Source of the DNA: Maridesulfovibrio salexigens DSM 2638
Lineage (GTDB): Bacteria > Desulfobacterota > Desulfovibrionia > Desulfovibrionales > Desulfovibrionaceae
DNA length: 64,000 nucleotides
NCBI RefSeq assembly: GCF_000023445.1
Contig: NC_012881.1
Location: 4,109,501-4,173,500, forward strand
Reading direction: 5' to 3'
The notes under the pieces are model-generated. The model saw only the letters and a program-made list of their open reading frames with translations, made no database searches and was not told the DNA's origin. The stretch's first letter is position 1, and every line of letters begins with the position of its first letter. Shown piece by piece: positions 53,709 to 62,180 of the stretch. Made by a program: the position numbers and the translations under genes.

Positions 53709-54455
53709 CTACTTGATCCAGATAAGCGAGCACTGTCTTCCGGTAACCTTTTCCCGGCGATAGGAAAAAAAACTCTGCTCCATGGAATAAGTACACATAT
53801 CAAGCGAATGGATATTCCGCCGTCTAAGTCCGGCTTCAGCCAATTGATCGATAGTCAGCTTCCAGAGATCAACCGTGCTGGATTCCTTGTCAAAGTATGA
53901 ATCAAACCCCGGGCCGAAATCAGATGTAAAATTGATAAACTGAGATACCGCAGGGCTCAGGCTGGGACCACGCACGGCAAGCAGGTCCTTAGGATCACAG
54001 CTGTACCGTTCACAAATATCCGCCACTCCCTTGCCCGGAAAATTAATGGCGTTACCCCGCCAGCCGTTATGAAAACCTGCTACAAAGTCGCCATTCTTAT
54101 GCGCAATCATGATCGGCTGGCAATCAGCGGTCTTAATCACAAGCGCATGTCCGGGAGCCGAAGTTGCAAGACCGTCCCCCTCAAGGGTGGGAGCATCAGC
54201 AGGAGAACCTTCTTTAAGCTCATAATGCATCACATCACCATGAACCTGAATGCATTCATGCCAATGTGAAATTCCCAAAGAAGCGGCTAATTCTGTACGA
54301 TTGGACCGTACATCATAAGGATCATCACCGACATCATAAGATATATTTCCACCGCGATAAGGGTCCTTACAACTGCCACATTCTCTGGTAGTGAAAACAA
54401 CCGAAACCTTCTCCACTCCCGGAAAAACAAAAGGTATAAAATTTATTTTTGCCAT
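53709..54455 (-). CDS. pgeF: Polyphenol oxidase / laccase-domain protein (PgeF, peptidoglycan editing factor), 248 aa
   Basis: YfiH/PgeF family: QVHGDVMHYE, ADCQPIMIAHKNGDFVAGFHNGWRGN with the Cys and His metal ligands in the usual spacing, and VRGPSLSPAVSQF. Family members are purine-nucleoside-active enzymes or remove misplaced Ser from peptidoglycan precursors. It overlaps the upstream cyclo-ligase gene by 13 bases, so it is in the same transcript. Confidence 0.88.
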   Translation of the reverse strand: MAKINFIPFVFPGVEKVSVVFTTRECGSCKDPYRGGNISYDVGDDPYDVRSNRTELAASLGISHWHECIQVHGDVMHYELKEGSPADAPTLEGDGLATSAPGHALVIKTADCQPIMIAHKNGDFVAGFHNGWRGNAINFPGKGVADICERYSCDPKDLLAVRGPSLSPAVSQFINFTSDFGPGFDSYFDKESSTVDLWKLTIDQLAEAGLRRRNIHSLDMCTYSMEQSFFSYRREKVTGRQCSLIWIK

Positions 54456-55027
54456 ATCTTTTCCTTATCAGTGCAGACCAGCTGCACAGCTTTATCCCAA
54501 GGCTCAACAGGGAAGCCCTCCACCAGTTGGAAATCGTAACATACACCCACAGAGAGAAATCCTTCCTTCTGCGGACGGGCCAAAAAGCGATCATAGTAAC
54601 CGCCCCCGAAGCCGATACGAAAACCACTGCGGTCAAATCCCACACCGGGAACAATAATCAAATCCGGTGAAACAGCATCCGGGAACTCACAACGGGTTCG
54701 GCAGGGTTCCTTGATACCGAATGATCCTGATGCCAGATCAGCTTCGGCCCTGACAACGCCGAAATCCATCTGCCCCGGCTCGTTTTTACGGCAACAGGGC
54801 ATGAACAGCCTCTTGTTACCCTCCCATGCATTTTTCAGCAAAGGCCGCACATCGACCTCATTCCTGATAGGCCAGTAAAGCAGAACTTCCTCTGCCTGCT
54901 CCCATTGCTCAAGGGATATTATCGCATCCACAATATTGCTGCTCATGGAATCCACGTCCGCTTCCCGCAGGGAAGAACGTTTTTCCAGCAATTGACGTCT
55001 AATGATTTCTTTATCCAATTCGGCCAC
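54443..55027 (-). CDS. 5-formyltetrahydrofolate cyclo-ligase, 194 aa
   Basis: ATP-dependent conversion of 5-formyl-THF to 5,10-methenyl-THF. N-terminal IIRRQLLEKRSSL basic motif, LLYWPIRNEVDVRPL, and the signature GFDRSGFRIGFGGGYYDRFL near 130-150. Cotranscribed with pgeF (13-base overlap). Confidence 0.92.
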   Translation of the reverse strand: MAELDKEIIRRQLLEKRSSLREADVDSMSSNIVDAIISLEQWEQAEEVLLYWPIRNEVDVRPLLKNAWEGNKRLFMPCCRKNEPGQMDFGVVRAEADLASGSFGIKEPCRTRCEFPDAVSPDLIIVPGVGFDRSGFRIGFGGGYYDRFLARPQKEGFLSVGVCYDFQLVEGFPVEPWDKAVQLVCTDKEKIWQK

Positions 55028-55239
55028 CTATTATCCTATTTCAATCATGGGCTAAGAAAATTAAGCACAATCAGGTTATAAAAATCAATCACCAAGTGCG
55101 ACAATAATGAAAATATCCCCGGCTGAACCGCCACACGGACCGTGGCACCATTGGTTTTTAAGGACATTAATGCTATTCAAAATTTTCTGGAACCAATGCA
55201 TATAAATTCCTAACTGAGCCATATACAATCGGAGGCAGC

Positions 55240-55911
55240 ATGCCTGAATCCAATAAAAAATGGATCGCTTTCGGCGATGTTCACCAGAGTCTTAGATTTA
55301 TTGATCTACTCCCGGACCTTGAAGAAGCTGACGGGGTAATCATTACCGGAGACCTGACCAACCATTCCCCGGAAGGGGCAATCGAAAAAGTCTGGGACAG
55401 CGTATACCGCAGAAATCAAAATATCCTTGCCCAGCTCGGCAACATGGATAGAAGCAATGTCACCGAGTTCTTGAAGGAAAAGGGTGCCAACCTGCACTGC
55501 GAAGTACGTGAGCTTGCCGATGGCATAAAAACCATGGGCGTAGGCTGCTCCATCAATACTCCTTTCAGAACTCCCAGTGAGATATCTGAAGATGAAATGG
55601 CACAATATCTGGAAGAAACACACCATCAGCTGGGCGATTATGATCAGCTGCTTCTGGTTGTCCACGATGCTCCATTCAACACCAAGCTGGATGTCATTGC
55701 CAATGGTATGCACGTAGGCAGCAAAGCCGTGCGTTGTTTCATTGAAAAGCACCAACCGGATATCGTTCTCTGTGGACACATCCACGAATCCAGCGGAGTA
55801 GACTCCCTCGGCAAGTCCCGCATCTTCAACCCCGGAATGGCTTCCGGCGGCGGGTACGTGCTCGTTTCCATTGAAAACGGCAAGTTGGACGCAACCCTCA
55901 AACAAATTTAA
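55240..55911 (+). CDS. Metallophosphoesterase (YfcE-like), 223 aa
   Basis: All metal-binding blocks of calcineurin-type phosphoesterases are visible: GDVH (about 12-15), GDLTN near 37, GNMD near 67, VVHDAP near 139 and GHIHE near 178. Small soluble enzyme, substrate unknown (cyclic nucleotides or phosphodiesters are usual for YfcE-like proteins). CGGAGG lies six bases before the ATG. rlmH starts two bases after the stop, so the pair is an operon. Confidence 0.88.
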   Translation: MPESNKKWIAFGDVHQSLRFIDLLPDLEEADGVIITGDLTNHSPEGAIEKVWDSVYRRNQNILAQLGNMDRSNVTEFLKEKGANLHCEVRELADGIKTMGVGCSINTPFRTPSEISEDEMAQYLEETHHQLGDYDQLLLVVHDAPFNTKLDVIANGMHVGSKAVRCFIEKHQPDIVLCGHIHESSGVDSLGKSRIFNPGMASGGGYVLVSIENGKLDATLKQI

Positions 55912-55913
55912 CA

Positions 55914-56384
55914 ATGAGCAAATTACAATTTGTATGGGTCGGCAAGCTCAAGGAACCATTCTTCCGCGATGCCTGCGCCCATTACACCAAAAAACTTGGA
56001 CGCTTCCACAAGCTGGACGAAACCATTCTCAAAGATGCACCGGGAAAACTGCCCCCCATGGACAAAGTTCAGCACGAAGGCAAAGCTATCATGGCTAGAA
56101 TCAAGCCTTCAGACATGCTCATCTGCCTTGATGAAAAAGGCAAGGAAATGACCTCGGTGGAACTTTCCAAGCATCTGCAACGCTGGACTGAAGATCCGAA
56201 CCTGACGCCAACTTTCGTTATCGGAGGTCCTTTCGGACTGGCTGATGAAGTCAAGAACGCGGCAAGAGTCAAACTTAGCTTGAGTAAGATGACCCTGCCT
56301 CACGAGCTCGCCCGGACAATGCTCCTTGAGCAGCTCTACCGCGCAGCCTCCATACTTCGCGGTTCGCCTTATCACCATGTGTAA
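55914..56384 (+). CDS. rlmH: 23S rRNA (pseudouridine-1915-N3)-methyltransferase, 156 aa
   Basis: SPOUT-class enzyme. KLQFVWVGKLKEPFFRDAC at the start, ICLDEKGKEMTSVELS, GGPFGLADEVKNAA knot motif and the C-terminal LSKMTLPHELARTMLLEQLYRAASILRGSPYH. Length 156 is typical. It methylates pseudouridine 1915 in helix 69 of the large ribosomal subunit. Two bases after the phosphoesterase stop. Confidence 0.96.
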   Translation: MSKLQFVWVGKLKEPFFRDACAHYTKKLGRFHKLDETILKDAPGKLPPMDKVQHEGKAIMARIKPSDMLICLDEKGKEMTSVELSKHLQRWTEDPNLTPTFVIGGPFGLADEVKNAARVKLSLSKMTLPHELARTMLLEQLYRAASILRGSPYHHV

Positions 56385-56427
56385 AAGCATGGTTTGATGC
56401 GCTTCGCGCTTTTGATTATTTGATTTC

Positions 56428-56481
56428 GCCTCCGGCGGCCCTTCGGGGACCAGACAAATTTTTTGGAAAAAATTTGTCTGG
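56428..56481. repeat. GCCTCCGGCGG box plus perfect palindrome (dispersed intergenic repeat, copy 2)
   Basis: GCCTCCGGCGG at 56428-56438 (reverse complement of the box at 28707-28717) and a perfect 15-bp inverted repeat CCAGACAAATTTTTT / AAAAAATTTGTCTGG (56450-56464, 56467-56481) with a two-base loop. The arrangement mirrors copy 1: palindrome next to the box. A further box GCGCCGGAGGC (56888-56898) sits just outside the rsmG stop. Confidence 0.6.
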
Positions 56482-56549
56482 ACTCTTCCAAAACTTTCAT
56501 TAGGGCTTCGCCGCTTCGACATATAAATTTCCTGCTACTGGAGAGACTT

Positions 56550-56774
56550 ATGCTTAAGATGGATTACCTTGAAAAACTGGAAAAATACATGACTTCCGGT
56601 GATATGAAATTTGAATTTGATAACGGAACTGAAGAAAAAAGATTCGAAATTCTCGAATTCCTTGAGAAGCTCATGGATGTGGCCGAAATAGCTGACGAAC
56701 ACGCCACTAAGCTGATCTTCAAAGGCGGGCTTCTGGAAGCTCTTTCCGGAGCAAACCAAGAAGAAGAAAAATAA
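56550..56774 (+). CDS. Small hypothetical protein, 74 aa
   Basis: ATG at 56550 has GGAGAG six bases upstream and the gene is closed by a strong terminator, so it is likely real. Acidic, helical protein (MLKMDYLEKLEKYMTSGDMK, EILEFLEKLMDVAEIADEHA), no signal peptide or membrane segment. Family unknown. The longer frame from 56463 starts inside the repeat and is not credible. Confidence 0.7.
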   Translation: MLKMDYLEKLEKYMTSGDMKFEFDNGTEEKRFEILEFLEKLMDVAEIADEHATKLIFKGGLLEALSGANQEEEK

Positions 56775-56788
56775 TTTTTACTTCCATA

Positions 56789-56840
56789 CAAAACAAAAAG
56801 CAGCCTTGATTCAATTGAATCAAGGCTGCTTTTTGTTTTG
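56789..56840. terminator. 52-bp perfect palindrome acting as bidirectional terminator
   Basis: A loopless perfect palindrome centred at 56814/56815: AAAAAGCAGCCTTGATTCAA and its exact complement, extended at each end to 26 bases per arm. A-tract on the left and T-tract on the right give a terminator for both strands (74-aa gene on +, rsmG on -). Confidence 0.9.
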
Positions 56841-56899
56841 AAAGTAGCTTTAACAAGCTATATGCGAAGCTTATTAAAATTTTTTAGGCGCCGGAGGCA

Positions 56900-57586
56900 T
56901 TACATTCTTCGCAGGCACCAGAAATAGTGCGTTTTATCTCCGGCTTTGTATTGCATGGAATCTTCCAGCTCATAGCCCGGACCGTCCAGATCCTGCTCAG
57001 ATGGCGCAGGGTCATTGGACAGGATCACGATCCTGCCTTGCTCGGCCAGCATGGGCTTAACGAATTCCAAAAGCTCTTTCCAAGGCATGAACGCCTTGCT
57101 GAGAATCAAGTCTGCCGGAAGAGTTTCGGACGGAATCTTTTCCGCACGGCCCTGAAAAACATCTGTGCGAGGCAGCTTCATCATCCGCAAGGCTGTACGC
57201 ATGAAGATGCAACGCTTCTCACGGGATTCCACCAGACGATAATCCCCGGCCTGCCAAAGGGCTCGCAGGGGAATTCCGGGCAATCCGGCCCCGGCTCCGA
57301 GGTCTAGAGTTACCGGATTGGAGGGCAACTCCAGCGAATCCAGAAAATCAGCCAGATGCAGACTATCGATGATCAGGGAATGAAATACCTGCTCCCAGCC
57401 CTGAGGACCGACCAGATTCATGGACTTGTTCCACTTAACCAGCAGAGTCAGGTAATAGGCCAGCACCCTTGCCTGATCAGTAGCTGCCTTGAAACCTTCA
57501 TCCTGAGCTGTATTATCTTTTAACTTTCGTCCGGCCTTACTTGCCGCACCGAGAATATCGGCAGCATTGATATTAATTTCCGCCAT
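56900..57586 (-). CDS. rsmG: 16S rRNA 7-methylguanosine-527 methyltransferase, 228 aa
   Basis: GidB/RsmG family: AYYLTLLVKWNKSMNLVG, DLGAGAGLPGIPLRALWQAGDYRLVESREKRCIF, LSKAFMPWKELLEFVKPML. Modifies G527 in 16S rRNA. ATG at 57586 has AAGGAGGG five bases upstream and overlaps the MFS stop (TAATG), so it is coupled to the pump gene, an unusual neighbour for rsmG. The frame's longer start at 57691 lies inside the MFS gene. Confidence 0.93.
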   Translation of the reverse strand: MAEININAADILGAASKAGRKLKDNTAQDEGFKAATDQARVLAYYLTLLVKWNKSMNLVGPQGWEQVFHSLIIDSLHLADFLDSLELPSNPVTLDLGAGAGLPGIPLRALWQAGDYRLVESREKRCIFMRTALRMMKLPRTDVFQGRAEKIPSETLPADLILSKAFMPWKELLEFVKPMLAEQGRIVILSNDPAPSEQDLDGPGYELEDSMQYKAGDKTHYFWCLRRM

Positions 57587-59010
57587 TAGCCCTCCTTGCT
57601 GTTCCCGGCAGATTGCACACAAAGGCCATTCTTGGCAACTCTTTGCCTTTTCAGCACTGCACGGATGGAAATCAGGACCGCAATACCGCAAAGGATCGAT
57701 AAGCTGGAGAGAGAAAACCGCATAACTGTCAGGTATTCGGCAGCGGATTCAGGGCTGACCGGAGCCTTGCCCATAACAGTGGAAAGGAAAATAGCGATGA
57801 TGACCATGCTGAAAACCATACCGATAGTCCTGAGGCCACCTGAAATTGCAGAAGCAAAACCATAGCGGGAAGGCGGCACACTACTCATAAGAATGATCAT
57901 ATTCGGTGAGGAAAAAAGCGCAAAGCCTATGCCCAGCACCACAAACATGCTGTAGAGATAAGGAAGACTTGTGTCCGCTGTGACCATTGCTCCCATGATC
58001 GTCCCTGCAGTACAAGCCAGCATGCCCAGCAAGGCCAACACCCGCGGGGAAAACTTGTCAGCAAGCCTGCCGCAAAGAGGTGAAAGCACTGCCTGAACAA
58101 TCGGCTGGATAACCAGCACAAGTCCGGCATCATGAGGGCTGAAGCCCTTTACGGACTGCATGTAGAGACTGAAGAGAAAAACGATTCCGAATGTTCCGGC
58201 ATAGTTGATAAACTGCACCAGAGCGGCATCTGAAAAATCACGCCTTTCCTTGAAGAGGGTTAATTCCACCAAGGGTGATTCTGATCTATTCTGCATGTAG
58301 ACAAAGAGCGCAACGCCAAGCAAACCTGAAATTAACGCAGCCGGTCCAAACCATCCTGCACCGAGACTGGTTCCGCCAAAAACAATGGCTGCAACAGAAA
58401 GAGCAACAACAAAGCTTCCGGGATAATCAAATTTCTCATCCGAAGGCCGGAACTTTCCGTTCAAATTGCGGTGGGCAACATAATATGAAATTCCAAGCGG
58501 AATCATACTCAGATAGTAAATCCAGCGCCAACCCATATGTGATGTCACAAGACCGCCTACATACGGTCCTGCTGAGAGGCCAACATATACAGCAGCCACA
58601 GCCAAGCCCATGGCCTTTCCGCGCTCATCTTTCGGCACGGAATTGGTCAGCAGCGCCATATTGGTAGCTATGCCCATACCGCCGACCATGCCCTGAATCA
58701 TGCGCAAACAGATCACAGTTTCAATATTCTGGGCAAATCCGATCAGCAATGTAAATATTGCAAACAGCAATACACCGAGCCTGAACATGGGCTGCCTGCC
58801 ATGCATATCCGCCAATCGACCAAACGGCAGCAACAACGCAGCGACACTGCCGATATAAACAGATTCTACCAAACTTAGATCAAGGCCGCTGGCTCCGAAT
58901 TCCCGGCCCATAACCGGAAGGGTTATTCCTACAGCCGAAAACATGAACGGCATGGTGAACTGGGTCACCGCCACCGTAAATATGACTGCTTTTTTCTTTG
59001 CGTCATCCAT
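57586..59010 (-). CDS. MFS transporter, DHA2-type (14-segment) drug efflux pump, 474 aa
   Basis: About 14 hydrophobic segments. Motifs: LPVMGREFGASGLDLSLVESVY, GRLADMHGRQPMFRLG (loop 2-3), MIQGMVGGMGIATNMALLTNSVPKDERGKAMGL (drug-proton antiporter motif C region). Probable multidrug or toxic-compound exporter. Encoded 20 bases after a MarR-type gene and most likely repressed by it. ATG preceded by CAGGAGAATATA. Confidence 0.9.
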   Translation of the reverse strand: MDDAKKKAVIFTVAVTQFTMPFMFSAVGITLPVMGREFGASGLDLSLVESVYIGSVAALLLPFGRLADMHGRQPMFRLGVLLFAIFTLLIGFAQNIETVICLRMIQGMVGGMGIATNMALLTNSVPKDERGKAMGLAVAAVYVGLSAGPYVGGLVTSHMGWRWIYYLSMIPLGISYYVAHRNLNGKFRPSDEKFDYPGSFVVALSVAAIVFGGTSLGAGWFGPAALISGLLGVALFVYMQNRSESPLVELTLFKERRDFSDAALVQFINYAGTFGIVFLFSLYMQSVKGFSPHDAGLVLVIQPIVQAVLSPLCGRLADKFSPRVLALLGMLACTAGTIMGAMVTADTSLPYLYSMFVVLGIGFALFSSPNMIILMSSVPPSRYGFASAISGGLRTIGMVFSMVIIAIFLSTVMGKAPVSPESAAEYLTVMRFSLSSLSILCGIAVLISIRAVLKRQRVAKNGLCVQSAGNSKEG

Positions 59011-59030
59011 TATATTCTCCTGAAATATTG

Positions 59031-59489
59031 CTACAAATAATCCCAGACACGGGGCATCCCCAAATGATCTCGGCTTGTATCAATTACTTTACCCATCAAT
59101 TCCATCAGCTTCTCTATTTCTTCTTCTGAAAGCCCGGAAGTCATGATTGTGTTTGCAGCCATCAACTCTTTGTGCAGGTCTTCTTTTATGGCCTTTGCCT
59201 TCTCTGTCGGGTAAACCAGTTTCTGACGTCTATTTTCCGGATTCTCTTCTCTGTAAAGTAATCCCATCTTAACTAAATTTGCGACCGCCCTTGCAGTAGC
59301 CGCTTTATCAACACTGAGAATCATTGATAATTCATCCTGAGACCTTCCAGGATTGCGCAATGACTGCATTATAAAACCGATTTGTCCGTATGTAATACCT
59401 ACCGATTTTAATTTCTCGGCTAGAATAGCCTTATGCAACCGTCCCATCTGCCCGTTCATGTATCCAAATGAAGCATGCTTTTTTATCAT
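59031..59489 (-). CDS. MarR-family transcriptional regulator, 152 aa
   Basis: Winged-helix regulator: IGFIMQSLRNPGRSQDELSMILSVDKAATARAVANLVKMGLLYREENPENRRQKLVYPTEKA matches the MarR DNA-binding core (split here across helix, recognition helix and wing). It is the first gene of the MarR-MFS(-rsmG) operon and is preceded by strong inverted repeats at 59502-59547 that should be its own operator, giving autoregulation relieved by a small ligand. Confidence 0.92.
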   Translation of the reverse strand: MIKKHASFGYMNGQMGRLHKAILAEKLKSVGITYGQIGFIMQSLRNPGRSQDELSMILSVDKAATARAVANLVKMGLLYREENPENRRQKLVYPTEKAKAIKEDLHKELMAANTIMTSGLSEEEIEKLMELMGKVIDTSRDHLGMPRVWDYL

Positions 59490-59501
59490 TCTATCCTGCT
59501 T

Positions 59502-59547
59502 TGTTGATTTATCAACAATTGACTAGTCAACTGTTGACTAGTCAATT
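59502..59547. promoter_or_regulatory. MarR operator: nested inverted repeats
   Basis: A perfect 31-base inverted repeat AATTGACTAGTCAAC-T-GTTGACTAGTCAATT (59517-59547) made of two copies of the palindrome TTGACTAGTCAA, plus GTTGAT-TT-ATCAAC at 59503-59516 next to it. It lies 13 bases upstream of the marR start, in the expected promoter region, and could hold two MarR dimers. Confidence 0.8.
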
Positions 59548-59679
59548 ATTACTTGAGCGCCTAATAGTCAACGTTTTTTTAAAAATGGTTGATATGCGGT
59601 AAAACGTATGCTCATATGCTTCTAAACGCCGACCAATTATTAACATTATACTTCAACTGAAAATCAATCGGAACTGCTG

Positions 59680-61155
59680 ATGGCCAATGTCTTAATTATT
59701 GATGATGACCCCTTTATCGGGGAATTGCTTATCGCCATAGCTGAAGCTGTAGGACATGACGGGGAGAAAGCCCTGACTCTTAAGGAAGGTATGGCCCTTG
59801 CGCGCGAGGAGCGCTTTGATGTCGTATTCCTCGATGTAATCCTGCCGGATGGAAACGGACTCGATGCCCTGCCGGAACTGCAACTGCTTAGCAACATGCC
59901 CGAAGTGATAATTATCACCGGACAAGGAGATTCTAAGGGAGCAGAGCTGGCCATTAACTCCGGAGCATGGGACTATATAGCTAAGCCTGCCAGTCAGGAA
60001 GAATATATGCTGCACATGAAGAGGGTTTTCCAGTACCGCACTGAAAAACAATCTTCCAGCCCCAAACTGGGCCATCACAATATTGTCGGTCGCTCAGAAT
60101 CCATAGTGCGCTGTCTGGGACAAGCAGCAAAGGCCGCAGAAAGCCACGTAGGTGTATTGCTGCTCGGGGAAACCGGCACTGGCAAAGAACTTTTTGCTCG
60201 TGCTGTGCATGACAACAGCATGCGCAGAACAGGCCCATTCATAATTGTAGACTGTGCTTCAATACCTGAGAACCTCGTTGAATCTATTCTCTTCGGTCAT
60301 GAGCGAGGAGCTTTTACCAGTGCAGATAAAAGTCAGGAAGGCTTAATTGCCAAAGCAGACGGCGGCACACTTTTTTTAGACGAAGTCGGGGAACTTCCGC
60401 TTTCTTTGCAAAAATCATTTCTGAGAGTATTGCAGGAACGGACTTATCGCCCAGTAGGTGGAAACGAAGAAAAACAAAGTGATTTCAGGCTGGTGGCTGC
60501 AACAAACCGCGACCTTGACGCTTTGGTCCAAAGTGGAAGATTCAGAGAGGACCTGCTCTATAGATTACAGGCTTTCACAATAGAGCTTCCGCCCTTAAGA
60601 CAGCGCGGGGATGATATTAACAAACTATCCCGCTACTATTTAAACAAGCTTGCAGTAGATTTCGACGCTCCACCGATAGCCATAGCCAACGAATTTCTTG
60701 ATGCTTTGAAATCATATCCATGGCCGGGCAATGTTCGGGAACTCTTCAATGTGTTGGAACAGGTTTTTACCTCAAATCCTGGAGCCGGAGAATTCCTGCC
60801 CATTCATCTGCCTGTGCGCTTACGCGTATCAGCAGCTCAGGCTTCAGTGCAGCCAAAGCATGAAATCAAAAACAGCCTTACCCTGATTAAAGGTAATAAG
60901 TCCCGCAAACCTCAGGACAGGACAACCGACATTCCCATGCCGGAGGTCAATATACCGGATGCTAACAGGTTGCCGCCTTTTAAAGAATATCGAGACGAAG
61001 CTATTATCAATGCCGAAAAAATCTACCTTGAACAATTGATACTAATTAGCAAAGCCAACATGTCAGAAGCAGCTAAAATCTCCGGCATATCAGTGTCCAG
61101 GCTTTATGCCTTGCTGAAAAAACACAACATCAAGAAACAATATTCAGTTGAATAG
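59680..61155 (+). CDS. Sigma-54-type response regulator with variant GAFTSA loop, 491 aa
   Basis: Receiver (about 1-120, acceptor Asp52 in VVFLDVILPDGNG), AAA+ domain with Walker A GETGTGKE, Walker B GGTLFLDEVGEL, and a Fis-like C-terminal helix-turn-helix (MSEAAKISGISVSRLYALLKK). The loop that contacts sigma-54 is GAFTSA (210-215), with Ser in place of the second Gly. A 70-residue linker precedes the DNA-binding domain. No kinase is adjacent. Its targets are unknown; the MarR-MFS operon is divergent. Confidence 0.88.
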   Translation: MANVLIIDDDPFIGELLIAIAEAVGHDGEKALTLKEGMALAREERFDVVFLDVILPDGNGLDALPELQLLSNMPEVIIITGQGDSKGAELAINSGAWDYIAKPASQEEYMLHMKRVFQYRTEKQSSSPKLGHHNIVGRSESIVRCLGQAAKAAESHVGVLLLGETGTGKELFARAVHDNSMRRTGPFIIVDCASIPENLVESILFGHERGAFTSADKSQEGLIAKADGGTLFLDEVGELPLSLQKSFLRVLQERTYRPVGGNEEKQSDFRLVAATNRDLDALVQSGRFREDLLYRLQAFTIELPPLRQRGDDINKLSRYYLNKLAVDFDAPPIAIANEFLDALKSYPWPGNVRELFNVLEQVFTSNPGAGEFLPIHLPVRLRVSAAQASVQPKHEIKNSLTLIKGNKSRKPQDRTTDIPMPEVNIPDANRLPPFKEYRDEAIINAEKIYLEQLILISKANMSEAAKISGISVSRLYALLKKHNIKKQYSVE

Positions 61156-61159
61156 GACA

Positions 61160-61197
61160 AAAAAATCCCCTGTGACCCAAGGTCACAGGGGATTCAT
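61160..61197. terminator. Bidirectional intrinsic terminator
   Basis: AATCCCCTGTGACC / GGTCACAGGGGATT stem with CAA loop, A-tract on the left and a weak T-tract on the right. Best for the minus-strand rex gene, usable by the + strand activator gene. Confidence 0.8.
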
Positions 61198-61220
61198 TTC
61201 TTACCAATTTGCGTAAACTT

Positions 61221-61850
61221 TTATTCCATGGAGCTAATATTGAAAGCAACGGAATAAAAGTGATGGGTGAAGTCAACGTATTCAACCGGAACATTTTTAG
61301 GAACATCAATCCGCGCCTGCGCGAAGTTAACAATTCCTTTAATGCCACCGTCAACAAGATAGTTCGCAGCACGCTGCGCCCTTTCCGGCGGTGTAGTGAT
61401 AATACCGATTTCCAAACCCAGTTCCTCTACACGTGCCTTAAACTGGCGGGTGCAGACAACTTCAAGGCCTGAAACAACTTCCCCGATTTTGTATGGGTCG
61501 CAGTCAAATGCCGCACGAATAGAGAATCCGCGAAGAGCGAATTCTTTGTGACGCAACAAAGCTCGTCCAAGGTTGCCGACGCCGACAAGGGCGCAACCCC
61601 AGACCCGGTCTACACCGAGAGACTGCTTGATTGAAGAGATGAGTTCATGCACATAGTATCCGACACCACGCACACCGAATTCACCGAAGTATGCCAGATC
61701 CTTACGAATCTGAGAAGGATTGACCGAACAGGCCCGGGCAAGTTTTTCAGAGGAAATAACCTCTACTCCGTCCCTCTTGAGTCCTGTTAATACCTGTATG
61801 TAAACAGCGAGCCTTTTAATGGTCGCTTTGGGGATATTCTGGGTTTTCAC
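61221..61850 (-). CDS. rex: Rex redox-sensing transcriptional repressor, 209 aa
   Basis: N-terminal winged helix (KATIKRLAVYIQVLTGLK, EKLARACSVNPSQIRKDLAYFGEFGVRGVGYYV) and Rossmann domain (CALVGVGNLGRALLRHKEF), ending in the domain-swapped helix. Rex binds NAD+/NADH and represses energy-metabolism genes until the NADH/NAD+ ratio rises. Start is GTG at 61850 with AGGAAA upstream. In Desulfovibrio relatives Rex is linked to energy genes; here it lies next to the atp membrane-sector operon. A long leader and a Rex-like site precede it. Confidence 0.95.
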   Translation of the reverse strand: MKTQNIPKATIKRLAVYIQVLTGLKRDGVEVISSEKLARACSVNPSQIRKDLAYFGEFGVRGVGYYVHELISSIKQSLGVDRVWGCALVGVGNLGRALLRHKEFALRGFSIRAAFDCDPYKIGEVVSGLEVVCTRQFKARVEELGLEIGIITTPPERAQRAANYLVDGGIKGIVNFAQARIDVPKNVPVEYVDFTHHFYSVAFNISSME

Positions 61851-61859
61851 TTTAGTTTC

Positions 61860-62086
61860 CTATTTTCCATGACAAATGCACTTGCACGAAAAGTCTCGGC
61901 TGGTAGTTTTAGGTTCTGAGGTCCGGAAGACCACTACCTTCCCTCGCAAGTTCGATTAAGTCCCCTACTGGAGAGTCGATACGAACGCAACCTTTTCCGC
62001 CACCTTCCATTAGATTAATATACACTAAAACCCTTGGTTTCGGCTACCCTTTGCATGCATATTATTAATTTATGCAAGGGATTATA
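61860..62086 (-). promoter_or_regulatory. rex promoter with long structured leader
   Basis: Minus strand: TATAAT (62081-62086) is immediately followed by the inverted repeat CCCTTGCAT/ATGCAAAGGG (62047-62080). The leader of about 210 bases then contains the hairpin GGTAGT/ACTACC (61902-61907 and 61933-61938) enclosing GGTCTTCCGGACC, and further short repeats. There is no open frame with a ribosome site in it. It could be a regulatory leader or contain a small RNA; I cannot classify it. Confidence 0.4.
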
Positions 62087-62124
62087 GCCTTAATGCCAGT
62101 AAAACCCCGATACCGGCACGAAAT

Positions 62125-62142
62125 ATGTGAAAAAATTAACAA
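62125..62142 (-). promoter_or_regulatory. Candidate Rex-binding site
   Basis: TTGTTAATTTTTTCACAT on the minus strand differs from the Rex pattern TTGTGAA-N4-TTCACAA at two positions. It lies about 40 bases upstream of the proposed rex -10 box and just after the atpE terminator, so autoregulation of rex is the simplest reading. Confidence 0.5.
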
Positions 62143-62151
62143 TACTTGCGG

Positions 62152-62180
62152 AAAAAAAAGGAGGTCCGAAGACCTCCTTT
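62152..62180 (-). terminator. Intrinsic terminator of the atp operon
   Basis: Minus strand AAAGGAGGTC, TTCG loop, GACCTCC followed by eight T. It ends the operon after atpE, so atpF, atpH and the F1 genes must be encoded elsewhere. Confidence 0.9.

Noticed and set aside
55135-55165. Sigma-54 promoter (TGGCAC) upstream of the phosphoesterase gene
   Set aside because: The -12 GC does not occur at the required ten-base spacing.
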